This document shows positions 17,012 through 25,762 of a DNA stretch of 64,000 nucleotides, piece after piece. Both the position numbers and the translations under genes were made by a program. Every line of letters starts with the position of its first letter. Positions within the stretch are counted from its first letter, which is position 1. The notes under the pieces are model-generated. The model ran no database searches. It was not told where the DNA came from and saw nothing but the letters and a program-made list of their open reading frames with translations. Origin of the DNA: DASVRZ01 sp038228695 (GTDB lineage: Bacteria > Verrucomicrobiota > Verrucomicrobiia > Chthoniobacterales > DASVRZ01); assembly GCA_038228695.1 (NCBI GenBank), contig JBBRPA010000014.1, positions 1 to 64,000 of the forward strand. Reading direction: 5' to 3'.

Positions 17012-18538
17012 TCAAAACTTTCGCCAAACGCGATCGTCTTGCTGGATAAGATCGTCGGCTTCGTTTGGACCCCAACTGCCGGAGGCGTAGAAGCAGAGCG
17101 GAACGTTCTCGTCGTTGATCTTCCAGGCTTTCTCGATCTCGTCGATGAATTTCCACGCAAACTCCACTTCGTCGCGTCGGGCAAACAAAGTTGCGTCGCC
17201 AGCCATGGCGTCGAGTAAGAGGCGTTCGTAGGCTTCGGGCGTGGCTTTGTTGAAAGTCGTGCCGTATTTGAAATCCATTTTTACGCGCTCGATTTGCACC
17301 GCGGCGCCGGGTTTTTTCGAGCCCATCCGCAGCGAGATGCCCTCGTCGGGCTGGATGCGGATGACGAGTTCGTTGCGGTCAAAGCCGTCGGTGTCCTTGT
17401 TGAAAAGGACTGGCGGTGCTTGTTGAAATTGAATGGCAATTTCCGTTCCGCCCTTGGGCAGACGTTTGCCGACGCGGACGTAAAATGGCACATCGGCCCA
17501 ACGCCAGTTATCGACGTGGAGACGGAGCGCGGCGTAGGTTTCGGTGTTCGATTCCGGGTTCACGCGTTCCTCATCGCGATAGGCTTTTACGCGAGCGCCA
17601 TTAAGTGAACCGGCGGAATACTGACCACGAATGACGTTTTTCCCGACTTCCTCGGTGCCGACAATCGGACGAAGCGAGCGGATAACTTTTACCTTCTCAT
17701 CACGAATCGAATCGGCGTGCAGATCGACGGGCGGCTCCATCGCCACGAGGCAGAGGAGTTGTAGTAAGTGATTTTGCACCATGTCGCGCAGCGCTCCAGC
17801 TCCCTCGTAATAGCCGCCGCGTCCTTCGACGCCGAGTGGTTCGGAGGCGGTGATTTGCACATGGTCGATGTAACGATGGTTCCAGAGTGCTTCCCAAATC
17901 GAGTTGGCGAAGCGTAGGACCATGATGTTCTGGGCGGTTTCCTTACCCAGATAATGGTCGATGCGGAAGGTGTCGCTTTCCTTGAAGGATCCAGCGACGA
18001 CCTCATTTAAGTGATGCGCCGAATCGTAGTCAGTGCCGAAGGGTTTCTCCACCACGACCCGCGACCAAGCTCCTGCGGCGGGTGCTTTATTCAACCCAGC
18101 AGCTTTTAGATTGACAAGAATGTCCTCAAATTGATCGGGACCAGCAGCGAGATAAAAGAGGCGATTCCCTTTCGTTCCACCCGCTTCGTCGATCGCGTCA
18201 AGAGCGGTGGCGAGGGATTTGTAACCCTCCACATCGCTGAATTCGCTGCGATGATAGCTGATTGTGGCGGCAAATTTCGTCCACAAGGCATCGTCGATTT
18301 TCTGGCGGGAAAATTTGCGGGCCGCTGTTTCGAGTTCCACGCGAAACTCCTCGGTCGTCTTTTCCCGGCGGGCAAAACCAACCACGCGGGTTCCCTCGGG
18401 CAGATCACCGTCAGCGGCCAGATTGTAGATCGCCGGAATCAATTTCCGATGGGTCAGGTCACCCGTCGCGCCAAAAATAACGATCGTGCAAGGCTGAGGC
18501 AAGGGGCGGGGAAGGCCGGTAGGGTTCTGGGTGTCCAT
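17012..18538 (-). CDS. zwf: glucose-6-phosphate 1-dehydrogenase
   Basis: 508 residues. Oxidises glucose 6-phosphate to 6-phosphogluconolactone with NADP+ in the cytoplasm. Motifs: nucleotide loop IFGATGDLTHRKLIPAIYNL near residue 20, the active-site RIDHYLGKETAQNIMVLRFAN, and RGGYYEGAGALRDMVQNHLLQLLCLVAMEPP. Length is normal. The usual neighbours gnd, pgl or tal are absent. It converges with mntR and is divergent from thiH across 171 bases. Confidence 0.95.
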   Translation of the reverse strand: MDTQNPTGLPRPLPQPCTIVIFGATGDLTHRKLIPAIYNLAADGDLPEGTRVVGFARREKTTEEFRVELETAARKFSRQKIDDALWTKFAATISYHRSEFSDVEGYKSLATALDAIDEAGGTKGNRLFYLAAGPDQFEDILVNLKAAGLNKAPAAGAWSRVVVEKPFGTDYDSAHHLNEVVAGSFKESDTFRIDHYLGKETAQNIMVLRFANSIWEALWNHRYIDHVQITASEPLGVEGRGGYYEGAGALRDMVQNHLLQLLCLVAMEPPVDLHADSIRDEKVKVIRSLRPIVGTEEVGKNVIRGQYSAGSLNGARVKAYRDEERVNPESNTETYAALRLHVDNWRWADVPFYVRVGKRLPKGGTEIAIQFQQAPPVLFNKDTDGFDRNELVIRIQPDEGISLRMGSKKPGAAVQIERVKMDFKYGTTFNKATPEAYERLLLDAMAGDATLFARRDEVEFAWKFIDEIEKAWKINDENVPLCFYASGSWGPNEADDLIQQDDRVWRKF

Positions 18539-18568
18539 AAGGGTTAAAAACTGCTGGAGTTGGAGTGA

Positions 18569-18638
18569 GGGGTTTCTATTCCCCCCCTTTGCGAACTTGG
18601 AATACGGTAATCTAGTCTCCGCATCAACTAGAAACCCC
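18569..18638. repeat. 10-bp inverted repeat in the zwf-thiH intergenic region
   Basis: GGGGTTTCTA at 18569-18578 is exactly mirrored by TAGAAACCCC at 18629-18638, with a 50-base loop. It lies in the leader shared by divergent zwf and thiH. The loop lacks the CUGAGA and ACCUGAU-type words of a thiamine pyrophosphate riboswitch, so I leave it unnamed; a leader structure or terminator-like attenuation is possible. Confidence 0.4.
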
Positions 18639-18709
18639 GGGGTAAGACCGAGAAAACCTTCTCCCGCGCGTTAGCCACCGGTTCCTGAGCGATTCGCGTC
18701 GTCTGGGAG

Positions 18710-19864
18710 TTGTTTTTTCCGTCTGCGTCGCGCATCGTGCATCCCGTGAGTTTCGCCAACCTCTTCCGCCAACCCCAATCGGCTCCCTCCGGTGTTCTTT
18801 CTCGTTTTGCGGAGTTGATCAGTCCAAAGTCTGACGCTGAGCTCGAACGCATGGCGGCCGAAAGTTCCGCAGCTACCCAGCGCCATTTTGGAAAGGCCAT
18901 GCGCCTCTTTGCACCGCTCTATTTATCGAACGAGTGCATCAACACCTGCGCCTACTGCGGTTTTTCCCGGGATAACCCGATCGTCCGCGTCACGCTTGAG
19001 ATCGAGCAAATGGCCGCTGAGGCGCGTCACCTTGCCGCCGAAGGGTTTCGCAACATTCTCCTCGTCGCCGGTGAACACCCGAAGTTTGTCTCCAACGGCT
19101 ACCTCGAACGCTGTGTCCAGCGGTTACGCTCCGAAATTCCCTCGATCTCCCTTGAGGTCGGTCCGATGGAAACGGCGGAATACGTTCCACTCGTGGCAGC
19201 GGGTGCAGAGGGGCTCGTCGTTTATCAGGAAACTTACCACCGCGAAACCTATGCGGAACTCCATGTCGCCGGCCCAAAGAAAGACTTCGACTGGCGACTC
19301 GACTGTCCGGAGCGCGCCTATGCGGCCGGGTTCCGCCGCCTCGGCATCGGGGCACTTTTTGGCCTTTACGAATGGCAGTTTGAAGCGTTCGCCCTCGCTC
19401 GCCACATCGATTACTTGCTGCGCCATTGCTGGAAAGCCCAGATCACCGTTTCCTTGCCTCGCATGCGTCCCGCCGCCGGTGATTTCGTTCCCCGGCACAT
19501 TCTGCCCGACCGTGAATACGTCCAGATCGTCTGCGCCTTGCGCCTTTGCTTTCCGCAAATCGGCATCGTCCTGAGCACCCGCGAATCCGCCACCCTCCGC
19601 GACGCTATGATTCCCCTCGGCATCACCATGATGAGCGCCGGGAGCCACACCGAACCGGGGGGCTACACCGGGCAGGGAAAAGAATCGCTCCACCTCACCG
19701 TCAAGGGTCGCGCCGTCGCAGAAACCAATGGAGCCGATGCAGCGACCGGCCAGTTCGACATCGCCGACGAACGTTCCCCAGCCGAGATCGCCAGCGTGTT
19801 GCGTCAGCGTGGCTACGAAGCCGTCTGGAAAGATTGGGACGCCGCCATTCTCGATCATGGTTAG
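18710..19864 (+). CDS. thiH: 2-iminoacetate synthase (tyrosine lyase), thiamine thiazole synthesis
   Basis: Radical SAM enzyme that splits tyrosine to dehydroglycine for the thiazole ring of thiamine. With the TTG start at 18710 the cluster is Cys76-x3-Cys80-x2-Cys83 (NTCAYCGFSRDN), followed by VGPMETAEY, the ThiH signature VYQETYHRETY, and SLPRMRPAAGDF. The start is uncertain: GTG 18746 (VSFANLFRQ) is equally likely and would begin just before the conserved part; neither has a clear ribosome site. The final 8 bases overlap thiS. thiG and thiC are not in the window. Confidence 0.9.
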   Translation: MFFPSASRIVHPVSFANLFRQPQSAPSGVLSRFAELISPKSDAELERMAAESSAATQRHFGKAMRLFAPLYLSNECINTCAYCGFSRDNPIVRVTLEIEQMAAEARHLAAEGFRNILLVAGEHPKFVSNGYLERCVQRLRSEIPSISLEVGPMETAEYVPLVAAGAEGLVVYQETYHRETYAELHVAGPKKDFDWRLDCPERAYAAGFRRLGIGALFGLYEWQFEAFALARHIDYLLRHCWKAQITVSLPRMRPAAGDFVPRHILPDREYVQIVCALRLCFPQIGIVLSTRESATLRDAMIPLGITMMSAGSHTEPGGYTGQGKESLHLTVKGRAVAETNGADAATGQFDIADERSPAEIASVLRQRGYEAVWKDWDAAILDHG

Positions 19865-20060
19865 CATTACGGTCAACGGCTCCGAACGCGAAGTCCCAGC
19901 CGACCTCGCGTTACCAGAACTTCTGATTCATCTCGGACTCGAGGGGCAGCCGTTAGTCATCGAACACAATCGTACTGCACTTCTCAAATCGGATTGGCCC
20001 AATGTTAGGATTCGAGATTCCGACGAGATCGAATTCATCCGCGTCGTCGCTGGCGGCTAG
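19857..20060 (+). CDS. thiS: sulfur carrier protein ThiS
   Basis: 67 residues, ubiquitin-like fold. It carries sulfur as a C-terminal thiocarboxylate to the thiazole synthase ThiG. Seen are the N-terminal MVSITVNGSERE, PELLIHLGLEGQPLVIEHN, and the required diglycine end (IRVVAGG). ATG 19857 lies inside the 3' end of thiH, so translation is coupled. Its partners ThiF and ThiG must be elsewhere. Confidence 0.92.
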   Translation: MVSITVNGSEREVPADLALPELLIHLGLEGQPLVIEHNRTALLKSDWPNVRIRDSDEIEFIRVVAGG

Positions 20061-20147
20061 ATTCGACGAGCCTCGGCAGTGAATGCAGTTTGTCCTCTGC
20101 GCCAGACTCCCAAACGACGGGAAAAAACCGTATTTATAAATCAACTT

Positions 20148-22181
20148 ATGAAGCCAGCCCTCGCACTCATGCTCGTCTTATCGCTGGCAACTCTCGCCAC
20201 AAGAATTACTTCCGCTGAAACGGTCTGGCTGGATGATTTGAACCTCACTTCCGCCACGCAGGGCTGGGGCAAGCCAAATAAAAATAAATCCGTGGAGGGT
20301 CATGAACTTTCCATCGGTAAAAAAATCTTTGAGCGCGGCTTCGGAACCCATGCAGAAAGCACGCTCCGCATTCACCTCGCTGGTGCTGCGAAGAAGTTTT
20401 TCGCCAGCGTCGGCGTGGATGACGAGGTGAACCATAACGCGTCGTCCAGCGTGGAATTCGCCGTGGTTGGTGATGGTAAAACGCTTTGGCGGAGTGGCGT
20501 GATGCGCGCGGACAATGCGGCGAAAACCTGCGAGGTGGATTTGACTGGGGTAAAATCCCTCGTGCTGCAAGTCAGTGATGCGAACGACGGCATCGATTCT
20601 GACCACGCCGACTGGGCCGACGCAAAATTTGAAACCACCGGCGGCACGCTCACCACAATCACGGGTGATGAAATTGCCGCTCCCGTCGCGCCTTACATCC
20701 TCACGCCAGTTGCGCCGCCGACGCCGCGGATCAACGGCGCCGACGTCTTTGGCGTCCGCCCCGGATCGCCCTTTTTATTTACGATTCCGGCGACAGGCGA
20801 TCGGCCGATGAAATTTTCCGCAAAGAATTTGCCGGACGGCCTGGAACTCCATGCTGAAAATGGTCGCATCACCGGAGCTTTGAAAACCAAGGGCGAATTC
20901 ACGGTAACGCTGCGCGCGGAAAATTCCCTCGGTGCGGCGGATAAAAAATTCCGCATTGTCTGCGGCGACCAGATTGCGCTCACGCCGCCGATGGGCTGGA
21001 ATAGTTGGAATTGTTTCGCCGGGGCGGTTTCTGCGGAGCGGGTCAAGAGCGCGGCGGATGCGATGGTCAAAAGCGGTCTCATCAACCATGGCTGGACTTA
21101 CATCAATGTGGACGATTACTGGCAGAATCACCGCAGCTCGAAAGACCTAACGTTGCAGGGTGAGTTTCGCGACACGAACGGTTTCATCGTGCCCAACTCG
21201 CGTTTCCCCGACATGAAAGGGCTCGCAGATTATGTTCACGACCTCGGCCTTAAGATCGGTTTGTATTCCTCGCCCGGCCCGTGGACGTGCGGTGGTTGCA
21301 CCGGGAGCTGGGAGCACGAGCAGCAGGATGCTGAGACCTATGCGAAGTGGGGTTACGATTATTTAAAATACGACTGGTGCAGCTACGGCAGCATCGCGTC
21401 CGGCAAAATAACGAACGCGATGAACATTCCGCTGTGGGGCAAGACCGCCACGAACGATGCGGGCGCAATTCATCCCTATGCCGTCATGGGCAAATTTCTC
21501 CGTGCGCAAAACCGTGATATCGTTTACAGCCTTTGCCAATACGGCATGGCAGACGTGTGGAAATGGGGCGGCTCCGTCAGCGGCAATTGCTGGCGCACTA
21601 CCGGCGACATCACCGACACCTGGCGCAGCATGATCGGCATCGGCTTCAAGCAAGACAAAGCCGCGCCATTTGCCAAGCCAGGCAACTGGAACGACCCCGA
21701 TATGCTCGTTGTCGGCCACGTCGGCTGGGGCAAGACCCATCCGTCCCGCCTAACACCAGATGAGCAATATTCGCACATCAGTCTCTGGTGCTTGCTGTCC
21801 GCGCCGCTGCTCATCGGCTGCGACATGGAAAAATTCGACGACTTCACGCTGAATCTGTTGAGCAACGACGAAGTGCTAGCACTTGATCAAGACAGGCTCG
21901 GCAAACAAGCCACTTGCGTATTGAGCGATGGCGACAGGCGCGTTTATCAAAAAGAACTCGCCGACGGTGGGCACGCGCTCGGTTTTTTTAACCTAGGTGC
22001 GACGACGCTGGATCAAAGTTTCGGCCTCCTCCACCGCCTCGGCTTCACTGGCCGACAACATGTCCGCGACTTGTGGCGGCAGACGGACTTGCAGGATGTG
22101 GACGCCTCGCCGGATAGTGCATGGCTCATGACCATTCCTGCGCACGGCGTCTTGCTCTACAAGGTAACTTCGGCGCAGTGA
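20148..22181 (+). CDS. secreted alpha-galactosidase (GH27) with NPCBM domain
   Basis: 677 residues from ATG 20148, which gives a signal peptide (MKPALALMLVLSLATLATRITSA, about 1-23). An NPCBM-type carbohydrate-binding domain (about 25-155; SIGKKIFERGFGTHAESTLRIHLAG, VGVDDEVNHN) is followed by a short Ig-like linker and a GH27 catalytic barrel from about 285: PMGWNSWNCFAG, nucleophile Asp409 in KYDWC, acid/base Asp487 in TGDITD. It should release terminal alpha-galactose from plant oligosaccharides or galactomannan outside the cytoplasm. No transporter or regulator for the sugar adjoins it. Confidence 0.93.
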   Translation: MKPALALMLVLSLATLATRITSAETVWLDDLNLTSATQGWGKPNKNKSVEGHELSIGKKIFERGFGTHAESTLRIHLAGAAKKFFASVGVDDEVNHNASSSVEFAVVGDGKTLWRSGVMRADNAAKTCEVDLTGVKSLVLQVSDANDGIDSDHADWADAKFETTGGTLTTITGDEIAAPVAPYILTPVAPPTPRINGADVFGVRPGSPFLFTIPATGDRPMKFSAKNLPDGLELHAENGRITGALKTKGEFTVTLRAENSLGAADKKFRIVCGDQIALTPPMGWNSWNCFAGAVSAERVKSAADAMVKSGLINHGWTYINVDDYWQNHRSSKDLTLQGEFRDTNGFIVPNSRFPDMKGLADYVHDLGLKIGLYSSPGPWTCGGCTGSWEHEQQDAETYAKWGYDYLKYDWCSYGSIASGKITNAMNIPLWGKTATNDAGAIHPYAVMGKFLRAQNRDIVYSLCQYGMADVWKWGGSVSGNCWRTTGDITDTWRSMIGIGFKQDKAAPFAKPGNWNDPDMLVVGHVGWGKTHPSRLTPDEQYSHISLWCLLSAPLLIGCDMEKFDDFTLNLLSNDEVLALDQDRLGKQATCVLSDGDRRVYQKELADGGHALGFFNLGATTLDQSFGLLHRLGFTGRQHVRDLWRQTDLQDVDASPDSAWLMTIPAHGVLLYKVTSAQ

Positions 22182-22334
22182 TACCCGGCCAGCAAGAGGG
22201 GATTTACGACCCCAAGCTCAGCCACGGCGGAGCGTAGCGAGCTAGCGGCGAACCCACTTTGGCAAGAAATACGGCCCCAAATTCCCGTCCAATCGCCCAC
22301 TGCGCCCTCTGAATCGACTTATTCGACAGCCAAG

Positions 22335-22715
22335 TTAGGCCGTTGATTGTCTTGGGAAATAGCGCACTTTCGGAAGGTCTTTGAAGTGCTCGTCCTGCGT
22401 CCAAAGTGTCGCTTCGTTGCGCATCGCTGTCGTGTAAATGATGCTATCGGCAAGCGGCAACGGGTGACGCGCCGCTTCAAGTGCAAGCGCACAATCCAAG
22501 TCGATAAGTTGGCCGACCAGCATCATGCTGGCGACCTGAAGCGCGTCGTCTTCGCCGCGCTCCCGAAGAACTTTCTTGAAGACCTCGTAAATGGAAATGA
22601 CTGGCACAAAAAGGTTCTCGGTGTCCTCAATCGCGGTGGCGAACAAAGAGGCCCTGTCGCTGTCCGCGAAGTATTCGAGCCAGCCGGACGAATCCACGAC
22701 ATTGGCGGTGCTCAC
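22335..22715 (-). CDS. vapC: VapC-type PIN-domain toxin
   Basis: 126 residues. PIN ribonuclease with the acidic metal site: Asp in NVVDSSGWLEYF, Glu in ISIYEVFKKVL, Asp in LPLADSIIYTTAM, and Asp in LWTQDEHFKDL. Members cut tRNA or rRNA and stop translation. It overlaps the upstream antitoxin gene by 4 bases in the usual antitoxin-toxin order. The target RNA is unknown. The 153 bases between the alpha-galactosidase and this gene hold nothing recognisable. Confidence 0.9.
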   Translation of the reverse strand: MSTANVVDSSGWLEYFADSDRASLFATAIEDTENLFVPVISIYEVFKKVLRERGEDDALQVASMMLVGQLIDLDCALALEAARHPLPLADSIIYTTAMRNEATLWTQDEHFKDLPKVRYFPRQSTA

Positions 22716-22918
22716 AGCCGGTCGTTCTCCCGTTCGATCGTGGTGTCCATACCTCTGAGGAAGCCGCGCATCTGCTGAATCGGGCGCACAGGGATGAACT
22801 CGACTCTGTCGGAGTAGCGTATGACCCGGAGCTTCTCGCCGGGCGTGAGATGAAGCGCCTCACGGATGGCCTGAGGAATGACGACCTGAAACTTGGGTGA
22901 AAGAGTGACGGTATCCAT
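22712..22918 (-). CDS. vapB: AbrB/MazE-type antitoxin (VapB)
   Basis: 68 residues. Swapped-hairpin AbrB/SpoVT DNA-binding domain at the N terminus (TVTLSPKFQVVIPQAIREALHLTPGEKLRVI), then a C-terminal tail (QQMRGFLRGMDTTIERENDRL) that would wrap the toxin. It precedes vapC with a 4-base overlap, so the two are coupled. Autorepression by the VapBC complex is expected for the family; a matching dyad lies right upstream of its start codon. Confidence 0.9.
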   Translation of the reverse strand: MDTVTLSPKFQVVIPQAIREALHLTPGEKLRVIRYSDRVEFIPVRPIQQMRGFLRGMDTTIERENDRL

Positions 22919-22955
22919 ATCGATAGGGGCAGCGTATAACGATTCTTCTATCGAT
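22919..22955. promoter_or_regulatory. candidate VapBC operator
   Basis: ATCGATAG at 22919-22926 and its inverted copy CTATCGAT at 22948-22955 flank 21 bases that include a TATAC word. The left arm touches the vapB start codon. Paired half-sites spaced about three helical turns apart, straddling the promoter, are what an AbrB-type antitoxin complex usually binds. Assignment is by position and symmetry only. The rest of the gap to 23161 has no gene I can support. Confidence 0.45.
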
Positions 22956-23161
22956 GCAACCGCGCGAAGTGGCCTTGTATCTTACAAAAGCGATGAAAGA
23001 AGCGCGACATGGAAGTGTCCCTCTGAGAAAATTGGAGATGACTCTGGGGATGCCGCAGACGCCTGGACGCTGCTCGGGCGAAGGACTGGGCAATGACCTT
23101 GCGTGGCTGGCGGTTTTGCGTCCAACGAGGGTGTTGGCCCAAGTTTTGCTTTAATTAAGGG

Positions 23162-24712
23162 GTGAATCTTGACCCAGACACCGAGTTATTTGACCTGAAA
23201 GGGGCGCGGCTGCTGATTTATGTCGTGGCTTACAACGCGGAAAAGACGATTTCGCAGGTGCTGAACCGCATTCCGGCATCGCTCCGTCAGGGTGGGGTGG
23301 AGGTGCTAGTGATCGATGATTCTTCGCGGGACGCCACGTTTGAGGTGGGTCGAGAGGCGGTGGTGGAAGGGTTGAAAGTGACGATTTTGCGAAATCCTGC
23401 GAATCAAGGGTATGGAGGAAACCAAAAACTGGGCTACCGCTATGCGATCGAGCAGGAGTTTGACATCGTGGCGCTGGTGCATGGCGACGGTCAGTATGCG
23501 CCGGAAAAACTGCCCGATCTGCTGCAGCCGTTGATCGATGGCGAGGCGGATGCGGTATTTGGTTCCCGGATGTTGCGGCCCGGAGCGGCTCGGCGGGGAG
23601 GGATGCCGCTCTACAAATATGTGGGCAACCGAATTCTGAGCACGGCGCAAAACTGGCTTTTGCGCGGGGCACTCTCGGAGTTTCACTCTGGATACCGGCT
23701 CTACACAGTGAACGCGTTGCGGCAGATTCCATTCGAACGGAACACGCGGGATTTTCATTTCGACACGGAGATTATCGCGCAATGCCTCTTGCGGGGTCTG
23801 CGCATTGCGGAGGTGCCGATTCCGACCTATTACGGTGACGAGATCTGCCATGTGAATGGGATGAAGTATGCCTGGGACGTGATCCGGACCAGCGTGCGGG
23901 TGCGGTTGCACCAATTAAATTTGCTCTACGACCGGAAGTTCGAAGTGGGTCGGGTCGAGGAAAAATACACGCTGAAACTCGGCTACCGATCATCGCATAC
24001 GGATGCGTTGGCGGCGGTTCGCTCTGGGGCAGCGGTGCTCGATCTGGGTTGTGGCGAAGGTTATTGGGCCGAGGAGGCCGCCCAACGGGGTGCGCGAGTG
24101 ACGGGACTCGATCAGTTTGCTCCAGTGGGAGCGAAGTCACCGGGCGGCGTGCGTTTTCTACGGGCGAATCTGGATGATCCGGCGCTGCCAGCGTCGCCGA
24201 GTGCATTCGACCAGATCTTCATGCTCGATATCATCGAACATCTGAAAGATCCCGAGCTGTTTCTGGAAAATCTGCGCGAGGCAACGGGTCGGAAGCGGCC
24301 GGAACTGATCCTGACAACGGCAAACATCGGGTTTGTGGTCACGCGGTTGATGTTGCTCTTCGGTCAGTTTAACTATGGGCGGAAAGGGATTCTGGACCGA
24401 ACGCACACCCGGCTTTTCACTTTTCAAACGTTGCGAAATGCGTTGGAAGAGGCTGGTTACGAGGTGGCGGAAATGCACGGGATTCCGGCTCCGATTCCGG
24501 CGGCGCTGGGCGATAATCTGCTGAGCCGTGCGCTACTACTGGTGAACCGGGGATTGATCCGGCTGTCGCGCGGGCTGTTTTCCTACCAGATTTTCCTGAG
24601 GGCGAAAGCGACTCCAACGATTCAGAATCTGCTTGGTGAAACGGTTGACGCTTCGCGGGAACGAGTGGAACGGGCGACGGCCGCCGTGCCCGAACCGATT
24701 AGAGGTTCTTAG
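23162..24712 (+). CDS. glycosyltransferase family 2 fused to a SAM-dependent methyltransferase
   Basis: 516 residues. The first half is a GT2 dolichol-phosphate-mannose-synthase-like domain (about 13-240: IYVVAYNAEKTISQVLNRIP, VIDDSSRDATFEVG, ALVHGDGQYAPEKLPDLL, FGSRML). The second half is a class I methyltransferase (about 270-410) with VLDLGCGEGYW at about 291 and MLDIIEHLKDPELFLENL. The start is GTG. A sugar transferred to a lipid carrier and a methylated product, or methylation of the acceptor, fits surface polysaccharide work. No membrane segment is obvious. It stands alone, converging by 4 bases with the GYF_2 gene. Confidence 0.88.
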   Translation: MNLDPDTELFDLKGARLLIYVVAYNAEKTISQVLNRIPASLRQGGVEVLVIDDSSRDATFEVGREAVVEGLKVTILRNPANQGYGGNQKLGYRYAIEQEFDIVALVHGDGQYAPEKLPDLLQPLIDGEADAVFGSRMLRPGAARRGGMPLYKYVGNRILSTAQNWLLRGALSEFHSGYRLYTVNALRQIPFERNTRDFHFDTEIIAQCLLRGLRIAEVPIPTYYGDEICHVNGMKYAWDVIRTSVRVRLHQLNLLYDRKFEVGRVEEKYTLKLGYRSSHTDALAAVRSGAAVLDLGCGEGYWAEEAAQRGARVTGLDQFAPVGAKSPGGVRFLRANLDDPALPASPSAFDQIFMLDIIEHLKDPELFLENLREATGRKRPELILTTANIGFVVTRLMLLFGQFNYGRKGILDRTHTRLFTFQTLRNALEEAGYEVAEMHGIPAPIPAALGDNLLSRALLLVNRGLIRLSRGLFSYQIFLRAKATPTIQNLLGETVDASRERVERATAAVPEPIRGS

Positions 24713-25185
24713 TGCGGTGTTAGGAAGTCTTCTAGCGCAACTTCTAGTTCCCCAATCCGTTTCCGCTGGAGAATGAGTTCGGCGTCAACCATTTCCAGGC
24801 GTTTCACCAAACGCTCGATGGCCTGTTCCGCGGGTGTGCCTTTCGAGTCGATCAGGAACGGGAGTTCGCCGACTCTGGTTTGCGTGGCGTCCTTGCAATT
24901 GATCACGAGAGTTTCGTTGTCGATCTCGCCTTCCTTGATGAACTCTTCGATCGCGCTTAACGTCGTCGGGCCGTAGTAATGGTCGTCGCTCATTTGCAGA
25001 AGCCAGTCCATTTCGAGATCCGCAAACATGGGTGCTTTGATCCAATTCAGCTCGTCGGAGGAAACTTTATCGAGAGGCGAAATCTGCGCGGCTCGGGCCC
25101 ATTCTTTGATTTGCTCGAAAGTAACGGGGCCGAATACGGAACCGTCGTCGTGTTTCATCAGGTGCCAATTTGAGAGGGGGGTCAT
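24709..25185 (-). CDS. tandem GYF_2-domain protein with C-terminal coiled coil
   Basis: 158 residues. Two successive GYF_2-like (DUF4339) units: WHLMKHDDGSVFGPVTFEQIKEWARAAQISPLDKVS (about 7-60) and WLLQMSDDHYYGPTTLSAIEEFIKEGEIDNETLV (about 60-95). A heptad-type helix follows (residues 118-155). The family is thought to bind proline-rich or membrane-protein segments; no partner is known here. No signal peptide or membrane segment. It may share a transcript with the LysM, TPR and proC genes upstream of it. Confidence 0.75.
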   Translation of the reverse strand: MTPLSNWHLMKHDDGSVFGPVTFEQIKEWARAAQISPLDKVSSDELNWIKAPMFADLEMDWLLQMSDDHYYGPTTLSAIEEFIKEGEIDNETLVINCKDATQTRVGELPFLIDSKGTPAEQAIERLVKRLEMVDAELILQRKRIGELEVALEDFLTPH

Positions 25186-25204
25186 AAAATGCGGGGGAAC
25201 GGGA

Positions 25205-25705
25205 TCAGGGTTTGGCGGAGGCTGGCTTGGGCGAAGGGGCAGGGGACGGGGTGGGTATGGCGAGGACTTGCCCGACCTGCATTTTGCGAGCGTCGGTGAT
25301 TTTATTCAACTTCTGAATCGACTCGACCGTGACGCTATATTTTTTAGCCAGATTGGTCAGGTTATCCCCTTTGACGACGGTGTGCTGGACGACGCTGGAA
25401 TCGGGTGTGGGGCTGGCAATGGGCACGGCTGCGGCGGGAGCGACGCCGGTGGTGTTGACCGTTGGACTTTCGGTCGGGGAAGCTGCAACGGGGGGGGCTA
25501 GCCGGCGCTGACCAAGGGCTACGCCGAGACGCTCGACCTCGGCGGTGAGAGAGTCGATCTGGCGGGTTTGCTGGATAACGGCTTCGCGGAGTGCCGCGAT
25601 CTGGCGTCGCATATCAAGATCGGCTTCAGGGCTTGCCTGACCCAAAAGCGGAGTGGAAAAAACGGCAATGCCAAGTGACCAAATGCAAAATAACGAGAGT
25701 CGCAT
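25205..25705 (-). CDS. exported LysM-domain protein
   Basis: 166 residues from the ATG at 25705, chosen because it places the hydrophobic run FCIWSLGIAVFSTPLLG at the N terminus as a signal peptide; an upstream ATG at 25744 is possible. A coiled-coil part (RQIAALREAVIQQTRQIDSLTAEVERL) and a Thr/Pro/Ala linker lead to one LysM domain (about 116-160, HTVVKGDNLTNLAKKYSVTVESIQKLNKI), which binds N-acetylglucosamine in peptidoglycan. No catalytic domain is seen, so a wall-bound adaptor is likely. Confidence 0.8.
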   Translation of the reverse strand: MRLSLFCIWSLGIAVFSTPLLGQASPEADLDMRRQIAALREAVIQQTRQIDSLTAEVERLGVALGQRRLAPPVAASPTESPTVNTTGVAPAAAVPIASPTPDSSVVQHTVVKGDNLTNLAKKYSVTVESIQKLNKITDARKMQVGQVLAIPTPSPAPSPKPASAKP

Positions 25706-25762
25706 TGAAGTCAGAATACAGACGGCGATTTTTTTCGCAAGCATTGGCGCGGCAAATTCATC

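Noticed and set aside
18539..18709. TPP riboswitch ahead of thiH
   Set aside because: I looked for CUGAGA and ACCUGAU-type words and did not find them; only a simple inverted repeat is present.
22954..23154. 66-residue plus-strand frame between vapB and the glycosyltransferase
   Set aside because: No recognisable motif, no ribosome site, and a competing minus-strand frame of similar length; treated as non-coding.
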